This document shows, one piece after another, positions 27,342 to 38,149 of a stretch of 64,000 bases of DNA; the first letter of the stretch is position 1; every line of letters starts with the position of its first letter. A program made the position numbers and the translations under genes. The notes under the pieces are model-generated. The model did not search any database. It had not been told where the DNA came from and saw nothing but the letters and a program-made list of their open reading frames with translations. The DNA comes from Stenotrophomonas sp. SAU14A_NAIMI4_5 (GTDB taxonomy: Bacteria > Pseudomonadota > Gammaproteobacteria > Xanthomonadales > Xanthomonadaceae), in assembly GCF_003086795.1 (NCBI RefSeq), contig NZ_CP026003.1:2902579-2966578 (forward strand), written 5' to 3'.

Positions 27342-27360
27342 TGTCGACCAAGGGCGACAC

Positions 27361-28629
27361 CTACCGCGTCTGGCCTTCGCCGCGCACCACGAAACGTTCG
27401 ACCGTCAGCGCTTCCAATCCCATCGGCCCATAGGCATGCAGGCGCGTGGTGGAAATACCGATTTCGCTGCCCAACCCCAGCTGGCCGCCATCGGAGAAGC
27501 GCGAAGACGCATTGACCATCACCACCGCCGAGCGCAGTGCGTTGACGAAGCGCTCGGCATTGGCCGTGTCCTCGGTAGCGATCACTTCGGTGTGGTCGGA
27601 GGTGTAGGTGCGGATATGCGCGATGGCCGCGTCGAGATCGTCGACCACGCGCACCGCCAGCACCAGATCGAGAAACTCGGCCGCGTAATCCTCATCGGTG
27701 GCGGCCGTGCTGCCCGGCAGCAGCGGCTGCGCGCGTTCGTCGGCACGCAGCTGCACGCCACGTTCCCCCAGCGCCTGCGCCGCGCGCGGCAGGAACGCCT
27801 CGGCAACGTCGCGGTGCACCAGCAGGGTCTCCAGCGAATTGCAGGCCGCCGGGCGGCTGCACTTGCCATCCACCAGCAGGGCAACGGCCTTGTCCAGGTC
27901 GGCGCTGGCATCGACGAACAGGTGGCAGACGCCCTTGTAGTGCTTGATGACCGGTACGCGCGCGTGCTCGGCCACGAAACGGATCAGCCCTTCGCCACCA
28001 CGCGGAATGGCCAGGTCGATCAGTTCGTGCAGCTGCAGCAGCTCCAGCATGGCCTCGCGACGCAGGTCGGTCAGCACGGTCACCGCGGCCGGCGGCACGC
28101 CGTTGGCCTGCATCGCCGCGGCCAGTGCCTGCGCGATGGCGGTGTTGGATTGGATCGCCTCCGAGCCACCGCGCAGGATCACGCCGTTGCCGGCCTTCAG
28201 GCACAGCGCGGCGGCTTCGGCGGTCACGTTCGGGCGCGCTTCGTAGATCATCGCGATCACGCCCAGCGGCACGCGCACCTTCTGCACGCGGATGCCGTTG
28301 GGGCGCACGTCGTCGCGGGTCACCTGCCCCACCGGGTCCGGCAGCGCGGCTACTTCGCGCACGGCCTCGGCCATCGCGAACAGGCGCGCCGGATCCAGTG
28401 CCAGGCGGTCGAGCATCGCACTGCCGACGCCCTTCTCGCGTGCAGCGGCGAGGTCACGGGCATTGCCGGCCAGGATCAGCCCGGCGTTCATTTCCAGTGC
28501 CTGGGCCATGGCCTGCAGCAGCTTGCCGCGTGCGGCGCTGTCCAGGCCAGCGACCACCTGGGCCGCGTCACGGCAGGCACGTGCCTGCGCTTCGATCTCA
28601 CTCATGGGGGTGTCCTGCAGTCCGGTCAT
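27361..28629 (-). CDS. proA: Glutamate-5-semialdehyde dehydrogenase ProA
   Basis: 422 residues, aldehyde-dehydrogenase fold; the catalytic Cys is in [17 protein letters not shown], with [10 protein letters not shown] and [13 protein letters not shown] ([13 protein letters not shown]) nucleotide-binding segments. It reduces gamma-glutamyl phosphate in proline synthesis. ATGA overlap with proB supports the start [13 protein letters not shown] at 28629; MSEIE at 28605 is the alternative. Last gene of the arginine-proline cluster. Confidence 0.95.
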   Translation of the reverse strand: MTGLQDTPMSEIEAQARACRDAAQVVAGLDSAARGKLLQAMAQALEMNAGLILAGNARDLAAAREKGVGSAMLDRLALDPARLFAMAEAVREVAALPDPVGQVTRDDVRPNGIRVQKVRVPLGVIAMIYEARPNVTAEAAALCLKAGNGVILRGGSEAIQSNTAIAQALAAAMQANGVPPAAVTVLTDLRREAMLELLQLHELIDLAIPRGGEGLIRFVAEHARVPVIKHYKGVCHLFVDASADLDKAVALLVDGKCSRPAACNSLETLLVHRDVAEAFLPRAAQALGERGVQLRADERAQPLLPGSTAATDEDYAAEFLDLVLAVRVVDDLDAAIAHIRTYTSDHTEVIATEDTANAERFVNALRSAVVMVNASSRFSDGGQLGLGSEIGISTTRLHAYGPMGLEALTVERFVVRGEGQTR

Positions 28630-29783
28630 GGCAGCACCAGGTCGTCGCGATGGACGACGGTACCGCCGTAGTTGTAGCCGAGCACGGCCTGGATGTCGCG
28701 CGAATGGCGGCCGGCGATGCGGCGCACGTCATCGGCGGCGTACTGGCTGACGCCACGGGCGACGCAGAGGCGTCCCTGTGGCGCGTTCCAGCACACCTGC
28801 ACCATGTCGCCGCGGCGGAAATCGCCGTCGGCACCGGTGATGCCGCCGGGCAGCAGCGAGGCGCCCTTCTCGCGCATCGCCTGCGCGGCACCGGCATCGA
28901 CCAGGATCGCGCCTTCGGCCAGCGGTGCGTGACGCAGCCAGTGCTTGCGTGCGGCCTCGCGGCTACGCGCGGCGTGGATGCGCGTGCCGAACAGACGGTC
29001 CTGTGCCAATGCGCGCACCACGTCGCCGCTGCGGCCGTTGAACAGATAGGTTTCGATACCGAGCCGGCCGGCCTTGGCCGCGGCTTCCAGCTTGGTGCGC
29101 ATGCCGCCGGTACCGGCGCGCGAACCGGCACCGCCGGCCATCGCCAGCACCGCGTCATCCAGTTCGGGCACGTCGTGCAGCGGGCGCGCGTCGGCGACGG
29201 TGCGCGGGTCGGCGCTGTACAGCCCGTCGATGTCGGTGGCGATGAACAGCGCATCGGCATCGACCAGCGCGGCCACGGTGGCAGCGAGATTATCGTTGTC
29301 GCCCAGCTTGAGTTCGTCCACCGACACCGTGTCGTTCTCGTTGACCACCGGCAACGCGCCCAGGCGCAGCAGCTCGGTCAGCGTGGCGCGCGCATTGAGG
29401 TAACGGCGGCGGTTGCGCAGGTCGTCATGGGTCAACAGTACCTGCGCCACCGGGCGTTCGAAGAAGCGCTGCCAGAGACCGATCAGCTGCGCCTGGCCGA
29501 GCGCCGCCAGGGCCTGCCGCGCGGCCATCGCCGCACCGGGCTCATCGGCACGCGGCAGGATGGCGCGGCCGGCGGCGACCGCGCCGGACGAGACGATGAC
29601 CACCTCGCGGCCGGCCAGCACATTGGCCGAGACGAACTGGGCCAGGCCCAGCGCATGGCGCGGCGACAGGCCACCGCCATCGGCGGCCAGCAGGCTGCTG
29701 CCGACCTTGAGCACGGCACGCCGCCACGGCGGCAGCGCTTGTTCGGGGAACGGCGAGGCGACGTGGGTGGCGTGCAGTGTCAT
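28626..29783 (-). CDS. proB: Glutamate 5-kinase ProB
   Basis: 385 residues: amino-acid-kinase domain (about 20-270) with [30 protein letters not shown] and [12 protein letters not shown], then a PUA domain (about 290-380). It phosphorylates glutamate, the first and feedback-inhibited step of proline synthesis. Ten bases separate it from the yciI-like gene upstream, so it is probably co-transcribed with the arginine genes. Confidence 0.95.
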   Translation of the reverse strand: MTLHATHVASPFPEQALPPWRRAVLKVGSSLLAADGGGLSPRHALGLAQFVSANVLAGREVVIVSSGAVAAGRAILPRADEPGAAMAARQALAALGQAQLIGLWQRFFERPVAQVLLTHDDLRNRRRYLNARATLTELLRLGALPVVNENDTVSVDELKLGDNDNLAATVAALVDADALFIATDIDGLYSADPRTVADARPLHDVPELDDAVLAMAGGAGSRAGTGGMRTKLEAAAKAGRLGIETYLFNGRSGDVVRALAQDRLFGTRIHAARSREAARKHWLRHAPLAEGAILVDAGAAQAMREKGASLLPGGITGADGDFRRGDMVQVCWNAPQGRLCVARGVSQYAADDVRRIAGRHSRDIQAVLGYNYGGTVVHRDDLVLP

Positions 29784-29793
29784 CAGGTGCGCC

Positions 29794-30057
29794 TCAGCGG
29801 GTGTTCCATTCGTGCACGGTCAGCTGCGAGGCCTGCATCGTCACCAGCGGATCGGTGGCGACGATGGCCTGGGCGTCGGCCAGACTGCCTACGTTGCACA
29901 GCAGGTAGGCGCCGCCGGTGCCATCGCTGAAGCCACCGGTCAGCTGCAGCTGGCCGCGCTCGCGCAGCGCATCGAGGAAATCCAGGTGCGGCTGCACGGC
30001 GGCGGCGTTGAAGTCGGGCCGGCGCATCGCCAGCACCAGATAGACGATGCCCGCCAT
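29794..30057 (-). CDS. YciI-family protein
   Basis: 87 residues of the ferredoxin-like YciI/YCII fold: an N-terminal strand (IVYLVLAM), His in QPHLDFLDAL, and a central GGAYLLCNV followed by ATDPLV. Family function is unsettled; some act as small hydrolases or dehydrochlorinases. It shares one base with the argH stop (TGATG), so it is translationally coupled within the cluster. A link to arginine or proline metabolism is not evident from the sequence. Confidence 0.82.
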   Translation of the reverse strand: MAGIVYLVLAMRRPDFNAAAVQPHLDFLDALRERGQLQLTGGFSDGTGGAYLLCNVGSLADAQAIVATDPLVTMQASQLTVHEWNTR

Positions 30058-31352
30058 CAGGCCAGCGCCTGCCAGCGCGTGCGCAGCTCATCCAGGCGCA
30101 GGTCGGCGGCCGAACCGGGCGACACGCGCGCCGCCAGGCTGCCTTCCGGCGTGCGGCCCTGCCCTGCACTGTCGGCACCGGCGGCAGCGGCCTTGTAGGC
30201 CTCACGGAACGGCACGCCGGCCACGGCGGCTTCCACCGCCACGTCGGTGGCATACATGCCCGAATCGATCGCCGCACGCAGCTTGTCGTCGCGCCATTCC
30301 AGGTTTGCCAGCAGCGCCGGCAGCAGTTCCAGCGCAGCGAGGCCGCGGCCGAAGCCGTGGAAGATGGCGCCCTTGGACGACTGCAGGTCGCGGTGGTAAC
30401 CCGACGGCAGCGACAGCAGCTGCTCGATCTCGGTGCGTGCGGCAGCGACGCTGGCGTGGGTGGCGCGCATCAGTTCAATCACGTCCGGGTTGCGCTTGTT
30501 CGGCATGATCGAACTGCCGGTGGTGTACTGCGCCGGCAGTGCGACGAAACCGAACTCGGCGCTGGTGAACAGCGAAAGATCCCAGGCGATGCGGCGCAGG
30601 TCGAGGGTGGCGCCACCCAGCGCTTCCAGTGCGGCGAGCTCGAACTTGCCGCGCGACAGCTGCGCGTAGATCGGCGAGATCTGCATGCGCGCAAAGCCCA
30701 GCGCAGCGGTGGTGTGTTCGCGGTCCAGCGGCAGATTCACGCCGTAACCGGCGGCAGTGCCCAGCGGATTGGCGTCGACCAGCGCATGGGTATCACGCGC
30801 ACGCACGGCGTTGTCGATGAAGGCCTCGGCCCAGCCGGCCCACCACATGCCCGCCGAGGACACCACGGCGCGCTGGATATGGGTATAGCCGGGAAGCGGC
30901 AGGTCCTTCTCGGCCTGCGCGCGGTCCAGCGCGACCTTGGCCACTTCGGCGCTGAGCTGGGCCACGCGCTGCAGCTTTTCCTTCAGCCACAGGCGGGTGG
31001 CGACCAGGATCTGGTCGTTGCGGCTGCGGCCGGTGTGGATCTTGCGGCCGGCATCGCCCAGGCGCTCGGTCAGGCGCGCTTCGATGGCCGAGTGGCCATC
31101 CTCGTACTGCGTATCGAGCACGAAGCGGCCTGCGCGGAAGTCCTGCGCCAGCACCTCCAGTTCGCGCAACAGGCCTTCCAGCTCGTCGGCGCTGAGGATG
31201 CCGATGTGCTGCAGGCCCTGCGCGTGCGCGGCGCTGGCGGCGATGTCGTGCAGGAAGAATTCGCGATCGAGGATCACGTCATCGCCGGCGAGGAAGGTCT
31301 GGATCTGGGCGTCGACGGCGACGCCGGGCTTCTGCCAAAGAAGGTCTGCCAT
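30057..31352 (-). CDS. argH: Argininosuccinate lyase ArgH
   Basis: 431 residues. The fumarase/aspartase-superfamily signature [11 protein letters not shown] is present, with HTGRSRNDQ and the catalytic THIQRA. It splits argininosuccinate into arginine and fumarate. Placed after argC (46-base gap) and coupled to the YciI gene. Confidence 0.95.
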   Translation of the reverse strand: MADLLWQKPGVAVDAQIQTFLAGDDVILDREFFLHDIAASAAHAQGLQHIGILSADELEGLLRELEVLAQDFRAGRFVLDTQYEDGHSAIEARLTERLGDAGRKIHTGRSRNDQILVATRLWLKEKLQRVAQLSAEVAKVALDRAQAEKDLPLPGYTHIQRAVVSSAGMWWAGWAEAFIDNAVRARDTHALVDANPLGTAAGYGVNLPLDREHTTAALGFARMQISPIYAQLSRGKFELAALEALGGATLDLRRIAWDLSLFTSAEFGFVALPAQYTTGSSIMPNKRNPDVIELMRATHASVAAARTEIEQLLSLPSGYHRDLQSSKGAIFHGFGRGLAALELLPALLANLEWRDDKLRAAIDSGMYATDVAVEAAVAGVPFREAYKAAAAGADSAGQGRTPEGSLAARVSPGSAADLRLDELRTRWQALA

Positions 31353-31380
31353 GGGGGGCTCCGGGAATGCGGTAACTAAG

Positions 31381-31399
31381 CGATGTCAGTGCGGCGATG

Positions 31400-31408
<9 letters not shown>
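31381..31408. repeat. 14-base tandem duplication at the argC stop codon
   Basis: CGATGTCAGTGCGG occurs twice head to tail. The second copy contains the argC stop, so a second CAC-TGA lies just downstream in the mRNA. Confidence 0.8.
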
Positions 31409-32349
<941 letters not shown>

Positions 32350-32353
<4 letters not shown>

Positions 32354-32952
32354 GCGTGATGGTCCAGGCGGTGCTGCAGGTGGCGCTTCACGCCCTGCCA
32401 TTCCGCGTCGATGATGGAAAAGATGACGGTGTCGCGCGGCGTGCCGTCGGCATGCCGGGTGTAGTTGCGCAGCACGCCGTCCTGCTTCGCGCCCAGGCGG
32501 GCGATGGCGGCGCGCGAGGTGTGGTTGAACCAGCTGGTTTCCAGTACCACGCTGATGCAGCCCAGGGTCTCGAAGGCGTGCTGCAGCAACAGCAGCTTGG
32601 CCTCGGTGTTGACCCCGGTGCGCTGCACGCGCGGGGCGTACCAGGTGTAGCCGAGGCTGAGCCGCGGCACGCCCGGCTCCAGCGCATAGAACCGCGTGCT
32701 GCCGACGATCACGCCGGCCGCATCGCGGATCACGAACGGCAGCACCTTGCCTTCGGCCTGCACGTCCAGCGCGGCCTGAACGTAGTGCCCTGCCCGCTCC
32801 GGCGACGGCACCTGGGTGTACCAGAGCTGGTCCAGGCCGCTGCCTTGCAGCGCCGCGGCCAGGCCGGGCACATGCTCAACCTGCAGCGGCTCCAGCATCA
32901 CGTGCTGGCCGCGCAGGGTGGGTACGGTGGACCAGGCATCGGCGTGGTTCAT
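32350..32952 (-). CDS. GNAT-family N-acetyltransferase (RimJ/RimL-like) in the arginine cluster
   Basis: 200 residues of the Acetyltransf_3 type: [19 protein letters not shown] at the N-terminus, acceptor strand [24 protein letters not shown] with a degenerate acetyl-CoA loop, and [23 protein letters not shown]. The C-terminal part resembles ribosomal-protein or amino-acid acetyltransferases. It lies 5 bases after argB and overlaps argC, so it is fully embedded in the operon. NAGS activity is already provided by the fused domain of the neighbouring ArgB, so this may be an unrelated acetyltransferase or a helper for acetylated intermediates. Confidence 0.82.
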
Positions 32953-32957
32953 CGCGC

Positions 32958-34286
32958 TCAGTCCTTCAGGCTCGGCGGGCGCGCGGCGCAGTGGTCGACG
33001 TAGGTCCTGATGCGGTCGATGCCATCGGCGCCGAACCAGAACACCTTCCAGGTGTTCTGCTTGTAGCAGCCATCGGATTCGGCGTAGTAGAAGTGGTTGA
33101 TCGGGTTGCCGTTGCGCGAGCGCCAGAACAGCTGCGGGGTTTCTTCCAGCATCACGTTCCAGACCGCACGGCCCAGGCCCTCGCCCTGCGCATCATCGAG
33201 CACGGCGAACTTGTCCAGGTACACGCCTTCGTCTTCGTCGGTGAGGATGACCGCGGTGCGGTAGTTCTCGCTGACATAGGCGCGCAGCAGCTTGGTCTTC
33301 TCGAAATAATCCGGCACCAGGGTGCGGCCGAAGCTGGATTCGATCAGGCCCTTCAGGCGCGGCAGGTCCAGTTCGTCCCAGCCGGTGGCGCGCAGCACTT
33401 TCTCGCCCTTGCGCACCAGCGTGCCCGAGCCTTTGTGGGTGAACAGTTCCTTGGCCAGGTCGGCCGGGCGGGTGATCGACACCGACGATTCCAGCGGCAG
33501 GCGGTCCAGCAGATCCTTGATCTGCTCGATCTTCACCTTCATGCCGCCGTGGATCCACGGCTGCGCGATCAGGTGGTCGTATTCGGTGGACAGGTTGATC
33601 GAATCGATCACGCTGCCCGACTCGTCCAGCAGGCCGCCGGTGCCGGTAAGGAAGATGATCTTGTACGGCTGCAGTTCCTGCACCAGCTCGTTGGCGGCGA
33701 AATCGGCGTTGACGTTGAGGATCTGGCCGCCGGCGGTCTCGCCCAGGCTGGTGATGACCGGGATCGAACCGGCGCGCAGGCTGGCCTCGATCGGGGCCAG
33801 GTTGACCCGCTTCACTTCACCGACCAGGCCGTAGGTGTCCACGTCCAGGTACTCGGCTTCGAACACGCCGCCGGTGATGGACGTGGCGCGCGCACCGTTC
33901 TGCTGCAGGGCCTCGACCAGGCGCAGGTTGGACTGCTGGAACACGCGGCGCACGATCGCCAGCGCTTCCGGCGAGGTCACCCGCAGGCCGTTGACGGTCT
34001 GCTTCTCGATGCCGGCGGCCGACAGTTCGGCATCCAGCTGCGGGCCGGCGCCGTGCAGCACGATCGGGGTCAGGCCGACTTCCTGCAGGAACGACAGCGA
34101 GGAGGTCAGCGCTTCAAGATCATCGCGCAGCACCGCGCCGCCGACCTTGACCACGGCGAAGCGCTTGGCGTCCAGCTGCGAGAAACGCTTGAGGTACTGG
34201 CTGATCTCCTTCGCGCTGGCCATGCTGGAAAGCAGGCGCACGATGGTCTGGCGGGTCTGGCGGTGGGGCTGGAGGGCAGGAGACAT
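32958..34286 (-). CDS. argB: Bifunctional acetylglutamate kinase / N-acetylglutamate synthase
   Basis: 442 residues in two domains. The amino-acid-kinase domain (about 35-290) has [19 protein letters not shown] and [11 protein letters not shown]. The C-terminal GNAT domain (about 295-440) has [22 protein letters not shown] and [14 protein letters not shown]. This fused NAGS-K replaces separate ArgA and ArgB and is known from Xanthomonas and Maricaulis. It performs the first two steps of arginine synthesis and is an expected target of arginine inhibition. A 24-base gap separates it from the deacetylase gene upstream. Confidence 0.93.
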   Translation of the reverse strand: MSPALQPHRQTRQTIVRLLSSMASAKEISQYLKRFSQLDAKRFAVVKVGGAVLRDDLEALTSSLSFLQEVGLTPIVLHGAGPQLDAELSAAGIEKQTVNGLRVTSPEALAIVRRVFQQSNLRLVEALQQNGARATSITGGVFEAEYLDVDTYGLVGEVKRVNLAPIEASLRAGSIPVITSLGETAGGQILNVNADFAANELVQELQPYKIIFLTGTGGLLDESGSVIDSINLSTEYDHLIAQPWIHGGMKVKIEQIKDLLDRLPLESSVSITRPADLAKELFTHKGSGTLVRKGEKVLRATGWDELDLPRLKGLIESSFGRTLVPDYFEKTKLLRAYVSENYRTAVILTDEDEGVYLDKFAVLDDAQGEGLGRAVWNVMLEETPQLFWRSRNGNPINHFYYAESDGCYKQNTWKVFWFGADGIDRIRTYVDHCAARPPSLKD

Positions 34287-34310
34287 TTCGGTTTCGTCAG
34301 AAGGTAGGTA

Positions 34311-35399
34311 TCAGGCGCCGGCGGTGATGATGCGATGCACGGCGTCGGTGTAGCGCTGCAGCTGGTCCAGCGTCACGAACTCATCGGCGGTGTGCGCCTG
34401 GGCGATGTCGCCCGGGCCGAACACCATCGTGGTGTAGCCACCGGCCGAGAACAGCGAGGCCTCGGTCCAGAAGTCCACCGCGTTGCCGATCGGCAGCTCC
34501 AGCGCATCGGCCACGTCGCGCGCCAGCAGGCGGCGGTTTTCGGCTTCGGCGATGTCACCGGCCGGCAGGCTGGGGCCACGGAAGGTTTCGGTGAACAGCG
34601 CAGCGTCCGGTTCGGCAAAACCGGCGAAGGTGGCCAGCAGCGCATCGATGTCCATCGACGGCAACGGGCGGAAGCCGAAACGCACTTCCGCGGCCGGGGC
34701 GATCATGTTGGCCTTGATGCCCCCCTCGACGCGACCGATGTTGAAGCGCAGGCCGGTGAGGCCGCCGAAACGCGCCGAGGCCAGCGATTCCACATGATCC
34801 AGCGCGCGGTTGCCCCAGCGCATGGCCTGGTGCAATGCACTGGCCGCCGCATCCTGCTTGCCCGAGGCATGGCCGGCGCGGCCAGCGAACTGCATCAGCA
34901 CCGAGCTGATGCCACGGTGGGCCAGCACGGCCTCGCTCATGGTCGGCTCGGCCACCAGCACTGCTTCGTACGGCAGGCCACGGGCCAGGAACGCGGCGAT
35001 GCAGCGCGGGTCGTTGGCTTCCTCGTCGCTGGAGAACAGGAACGCGGCGTCGCCATCGCTGGCGTTGGCCGCGGCCACCAGCGCAGCGGCCGCGCCCTTG
35101 ATGTCACACACGCCGAGGCCGACCACGCGGTCGTCCAGGCGGCGCATCACGTGCGGGTCGGCACTCCAGTGCGGCGAGTCCGGCACGGTATCCAGGTGCA
35201 CGTTGAACAGGTACTTCGGCGTACCGCGCACGGCATACAGGCTGACCGCACCGGCACCGTGGTCGATCACCTCGACGTTGAACCCGGGCAGGTTCGCGCG
35301 CAGGTAATCGAAGATGCCACCGGTGGTGATCGCACGCGGCGGGTTGCGGGTGTCGAAGGACACCAGGGCCTGCAGGTGATCGAGCGTCTGTTCAAGCAT
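34311..35399 (-). CDS. N-acetylcitrulline deacetylase (ArgE-like M20 metallopeptidase)
   Basis: 362 residues, M20 family: metal ligands in FNVHLDTVP, GLGVCDIKGAA, FSSDEEANDP and the late AHTADEF; dimerisation domain about 170-275. In Xanthomonas the homologue prefers N-acetylcitrulline over N-acetylornithine. The neighbouring acetylornithine carbamoyltransferase makes that substrate, so the same specificity is inferred here; ordinary ArgE activity cannot be excluded from sequence. Confidence 0.9.
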   Translation of the reverse strand: MLEQTLDHLQALVSFDTRNPPRAITTGGIFDYLRANLPGFNVEVIDHGAGAVSLYAVRGTPKYLFNVHLDTVPDSPHWSADPHVMRRLDDRVVGLGVCDIKGAAAALVAAANASDGDAAFLFSSDEEANDPRCIAAFLARGLPYEAVLVAEPTMSEAVLAHRGISSVLMQFAGRAGHASGKQDAAASALHQAMRWGNRALDHVESLASARFGGLTGLRFNIGRVEGGIKANMIAPAAEVRFGFRPLPSMDIDALLATFAGFAEPDAALFTETFRGPSLPAGDIAEAENRRLLARDVADALELPIGNAVDFWTEASLFSAGGYTTMVFGPGDIAQAHTADEFVTLDQLQRYTDAVHRIITAGA

Positions 35400-35414
35400 G
35401 AATCAACAATCCTG

Positions 35415-35477
35415 GTAGTGCCGGCCGCTGGCCGGCAACGATGTCGGTGGTGAATGCCGGCCAGCGGCCGGCACTAC
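35415..35477. repeat. SMAG/REP inverted pair between argG and the deacetylase gene
   Basis: GTAG at 35415, CTAC ending 35477. It fills most of the 87-base intercistronic gap and would form a long hairpin in the operon mRNA. Confidence 0.85.
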
Positions 35478-35486
35478 CGTCACAGG

Positions 35487-36683
35487 TCAACCGCGGTTCA
35501 CCTGTGCATACAGGGTGGAGCTCATGCCGAACAGCTTGATGAAGCCTTCGGCCTCTTCCACGCCCCAGTCGGCCGACTGCGCGTAGGTGGCACCCTTGGT
35601 GTTGAGCAGGTGCGGCGACTTCACGGCCACCGCGTCGACGCGGCCACCACGGGTTTCCAGCACCACTTCACCGTTGACCTTGGCCTGCGAGGACTGCAGG
35701 AAAGCCTCGATGTCGGTCTTCAGCGGGTCGTGGTAGAAGCCTTCGTACACCAGCTCCACCCACTTGCGTGCCACGTCCGGCTTGAAGCGGTTCTGCTGCT
35801 TGGTCAGCACGGCATCTTCCAGCGCGCGGTGCGCGGCCAGCAGCGAGACCAGACCCGGGGCCTCGAACACGATGCGGCCCTTCAGGCCGATCACGGTGTC
35901 ACCGGTGTAGACGCCACGGCCGACGCCGTACGGGGCGAACAGCTTGTTGAGCTGGGCCAGGATCTGGTCGCCCGGCAGTGCCTTGCCGTCCAGTTCGACG
36001 GCTTCGCCTTCGACGAACTTCAGGGTCACGGTCAGGGCCTGTTCCGGCCACTCGCTGCGCGGTGCGCACCAGCCGCGGGCACCCTCGCCCGGGGCTTCCC
36101 AACGGTCGATCTCGCCGCCGGACATGGTCAGGCCCAGCAGGTTCTCGTTGATGGTGTAGGCCTGCTGCTTGGCGCGCACGCCGAAGCCGCGCTCTTCCAG
36201 GTACTTCTGCTCGTAGGCGCGGGTCTGGGTGTGTTCCTTCTGGATCTCGCGGATCGGCGCGATGATCTGGTAGTCACCCAGGGCCTTCACGGCCAGGTCG
36301 AAGCGGACCTGGTCGTTGCCCATGCCGGTGCAGCCGTGGGCGATGATGTTGGTGCCCAGTTCGGCGGCACGCTTCAGCGCGGCATCGACGATCAGGTAAC
36401 GGTCGGAGACCAGCAGCGGGTACTGGCCCTGGTAGCCTTCGCCGGCCCACACGAACGGCTTGACGAAGCCTTCCCAGATGGCCGGGCCACCGTTGACCGT
36501 CTGGTGGCTGGCCACGCCCAGCTCGGCGGCACGCTTCTCGATGAAATCGCGCTCCTCATCATCCACGCCGCCGGTATCGGCGAACACGGTATGCACGTTG
36601 TAGCCGCGCTCCTGCAGGTAGGGCACGCAGAAGCTGGTATCCAGGCCGCCGGAGAAGGCGAGAACGACGTCTTTGTTGCTCAT
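35487..36683 (-). CDS. argG: Argininosuccinate synthase ArgG
   Basis: 398 residues. The N-type ATP pyrophosphatase P-loop [11 protein letters not shown] is at the N-terminus, with [13 protein letters not shown] in the middle. It joins citrulline and aspartate. The start [13 protein letters not shown] at 36683 is certain from family alignment; the open frame continues upstream without homology. It sits between two REP pairs. Confidence 0.96.
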   Translation of the reverse strand: MSNKDVVLAFSGGLDTSFCVPYLQERGYNVHTVFADTGGVDDEERDFIEKRAAELGVASHQTVNGGPAIWEGFVKPFVWAGEGYQGQYPLLVSDRYLIVDAALKRAAELGTNIIAHGCTGMGNDQVRFDLAVKALGDYQIIAPIREIQKEHTQTRAYEQKYLEERGFGVRAKQQAYTINENLLGLTMSGGEIDRWEAPGEGARGWCAPRSEWPEQALTVTLKFVEGEAVELDGKALPGDQILAQLNKLFAPYGVGRGVYTGDTVIGLKGRIVFEAPGLVSLLAAHRALEDAVLTKQQNRFKPDVARKWVELVYEGFYHDPLKTDIEAFLQSSQAKVNGEVVLETRGGRVDAVAVKSPHLLNTKGATYAQSADWGVEEAEGFIKLFGMSSTLYAQVNRG

Positions 36684-36717
36684 GGGAATCAGGTCCACTT
36701 GGGGGGATGGGAATTCG

Positions 36718-36791
36718 GTAGAGCCGACCGTTGGTCGGCTGGAATGTTGAATGCGCCGCGGGGGGAGCAGCCGACCAACGGTCGGCTCTAC
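36718..36791. repeat. SMAG/REP inverted pair between the carbamoyltransferase gene and argG
   Basis: GTAG at 36718, CTAC ending 36791, AGCCGACCGTTGGTCGGCT type. It occupies most of the 119-base gap. Confidence 0.85.
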
Positions 36792-36802
36792 CCTTGTTTG
36801 AA

Positions 36803-37813
36803 TCAGCGCCCGGCAACCGCAGCCATGATCGCCTTCTGCACGTGCAGGCGGTTCTCGGCTTCGTTGATGGCAATGCACTGCGGCGAATCCATCACGCCGT
36901 CGGTGGCCTTCACGTTGCGGCGCAGCGGCAGGCAGTGGCTGAACACACCGTTGTTGGTCAGCGCCATCTTGCGTTCGTCGACGATGAAGTGCTTGAACTG
37001 GTCGCGGATCGGCTTTTCCGGCTCCCAATTGCCGAAGAACGGCAGCGCGCCCCAGCTCTTGGCGTAGACCACGTCGGCACCGGCGTAGGCGCTGTCGATG
37101 TCATGGCTGATCTTCAGCGAACCGCCGCTCTCGGCGACGTTCTGCTCGGCCCAGCCCATGTAGCGGTCGTCGAGGATGTAGTCGGCGGTCGGGCACAGCA
37201 GGGTCACGTCCATGCCCATGCGGGTGGCGATGGTCAGCGCCGAGTTGGCCACGGCGGTGTTCAGCGGCTTGGGGTGGTAGGTCCAGGTCAGCACGTACTT
37301 CTTGCCGCGCAGATCCTGGGTGCCGAAGTGTTCCTGCAGCGCCATCACGTGGGCCAGTTCCTGGCACGGGTGGGTGATGGTCTCCATGTTGATGACCGGC
37401 ACCGGCGAGTACTTGGCGAAGCTGTTGAGGACGATGTCCTGGCGGTCGTACGCCCAGTCCTGAAACTTGGGGAACGCACGCACGGCGATGATGTCGCAGT
37501 AGCGGCCCAGCACCTTGGCCACTTCCGCGATGTGCTCTTCCGTGTCGCCGTCCATCACCGTGCCGAGGTTGAACTCGATCGGCCACGCATCCTTGCCCGG
37601 CTGCAGCACCACCGCGTGGGCGCCGAGCTGGAACGCGCCCAGTTCGAAGCTGGTGCGGGTGCGCATGGACGGGTTGAAGAACACCAGCGCGATCGACTTG
37701 CCCTTGAGCTGGTCGCCGAGCTTGTTGCGCTTGAACAGCGCGGCCTGGGTCAGCAGCGCGTCAAGATCGCTGCGGCTCCAGTCCTGGGTGTTCAGGAAGT
37801 GCTTGGGGGACAT
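36803..37813 (-). CDS. argF': N-acetylornithine carbamoyltransferase
   Basis: 336 residues. Carbamoyl-phosphate loop [12 protein letters not shown], then [26 protein letters not shown] and the catalytic [14 protein letters not shown]. The sequence is close to the X. campestris enzyme I recall, including the Glu of GDTEEH (Glu92), reported to select N-acetylornithine over N-succinylornithine, and the Lys of RNVKATD that is carboxylated. It makes N-acetylcitrulline. Two adjacent ATGs exist (37816, 37813); 37813 is better spaced from AAGGA. First structural gene of the arginine cluster, behind an attenuator-like leader. Confidence 0.95.
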   Translation of the reverse strand: MSPKHFLNTQDWSRSDLDALLTQAALFKRNKLGDQLKGKSIALVFFNPSMRTRTSFELGAFQLGAHAVVLQPGKDAWPIEFNLGTVMDGDTEEHIAEVAKVLGRYCDIIAVRAFPKFQDWAYDRQDIVLNSFAKYSPVPVINMETITHPCQELAHVMALQEHFGTQDLRGKKYVLTWTYHPKPLNTAVANSALTIATRMGMDVTLLCPTADYILDDRYMGWAEQNVAESGGSLKISHDIDSAYAGADVVYAKSWGALPFFGNWEPEKPIRDQFKHFIVDERKMALTNNGVFSHCLPLRRNVKATDGVMDSPQCIAINEAENRLHVQKAIMAAVAGR

Positions 37814-37936
37814 CATCTTTCCTTGCGTGGCGGCGCCGGTGGTTCGACGCGGTGGAAGGGAGAACAGGGAAACAGGGTGGGACGAAAAAGTTGCAGATGA
37901 AGCTTTCGGAACATGCATTTTTGAAGCGCGGAAACG

Positions 37937-37964
37937 AAAAAACCCAGCCGGGAGGCTGGGTTTT
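37937..37964 (-). terminator. Attenuator-type intrinsic terminator upstream of the arginine operon
   Basis: Read on the minus strand: 5' arm AAAACCCAGCC (37964-37954), loop TCCC, 3' arm GGCTGGGTTTT running into TT (37949-37937). An 11-bp stem plus T-run. It lies between the 33-codon leader ORF and argF', about 120 bases before the latter, so full-length transcripts must read through it. Its 5' arm can instead pair with GCTGGGT at 38000-37994. Confidence 0.85.
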
Positions 37965-38000
37965 CATCGGACGAACAGCAGAAAGCTCCGGTTACCCAGC
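37955..38000 (-). promoter_or_regulatory. Proposed antiterminator pairing in the arginine leader
   Basis: GCUGGGU (38000-37994, over the leader stop codon) is complementary to ACCCAGC (37961-37955, terminator 5' arm). The 32 bases between can form an inner hairpin CGGA/UCCG. The alternative upstream partner of GGGU is ACCC in the CCG-GAA-CCC codons just after the Arg cluster, reinforced by CCGG/CCGG, giving the third, competing hairpin of a classical attenuator. Pairings were found by eye; no energies were computed. Confidence 0.6.
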
Positions 38001-38093
38001 GAGGATGTGGGGTTCCGGTCGACGGGCACGCGACGTCATGCCAGTGGCCTGGCGGGCGGCGCTGCTGTCGTGCTGGAAGTCGGTGAGCTTCAT
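37992..38093 (-). CDS. Putative arginine-operon leader peptide
   Basis: 33 codons. It starts [18 protein letters not shown] and ends [15 protein letters not shown]. Codons 22-25 are CGT GCC CGT CGA (Arg-Ala-Arg-Arg), with one more Arg at codon 14. The stop TAA overlaps GCTGGGT, a copy of the downstream terminator's 3' arm core. There is no Shine-Dalgarno; a GATAAT -10 ends 5 bases before ATG, so the message may be leaderless. The layout is that of ribosome-mediated attenuation leaders. The peptide itself probably has no function. Confidence 0.72.
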   Translation of the reverse strand: MKLTDFQHDSSAARQATGMTSRARRPEPHILAG

Positions 38094-38098
38094 GGTCG

Positions 38099-38104
38099 AT
38101 TATC
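38099..38104 (-). promoter_or_regulatory. Probable -10 element of the arginine leader
   Basis: GATAAT on the minus strand, preceded by AAA. The best -35-like sequence, TTGCGC at 38130-38125, is 20 bases upstream, longer than ideal. Initiation about 6-7 bases on would fall at the leader ATG. Confidence 0.5.
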
Positions 38105-38149
38105 TTTGCATGGGGGCGGGGTCGGCGCAAGACCCTGCGGCCAGGCAGA

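Larger units (their letters stand above)
26907..27360. other. 454-base repeat-filled spacer after pgaD
   Basis: No gene. It holds the second composite hairpin module (26925-27052), a GTGCCGACC-type REP (27097), two ATCTGTCAGAT palindromes (27118, 27296) and two GTAG-type pairs (27161, 27270), ending just before the proA stop. Confidence 0.75.

Noticed and set aside
27361..27370. Frameshift or truncation at the proA end next to the repeats
   Set aside because: The frame closes normally after GEGQTR and the protein has full family length.
32958..34286. ArgB as a mis-joined pair of two genes
   Set aside because: The kinase and GNAT parts are in one frame with a natural linker, and this fusion is known in related bacteria.
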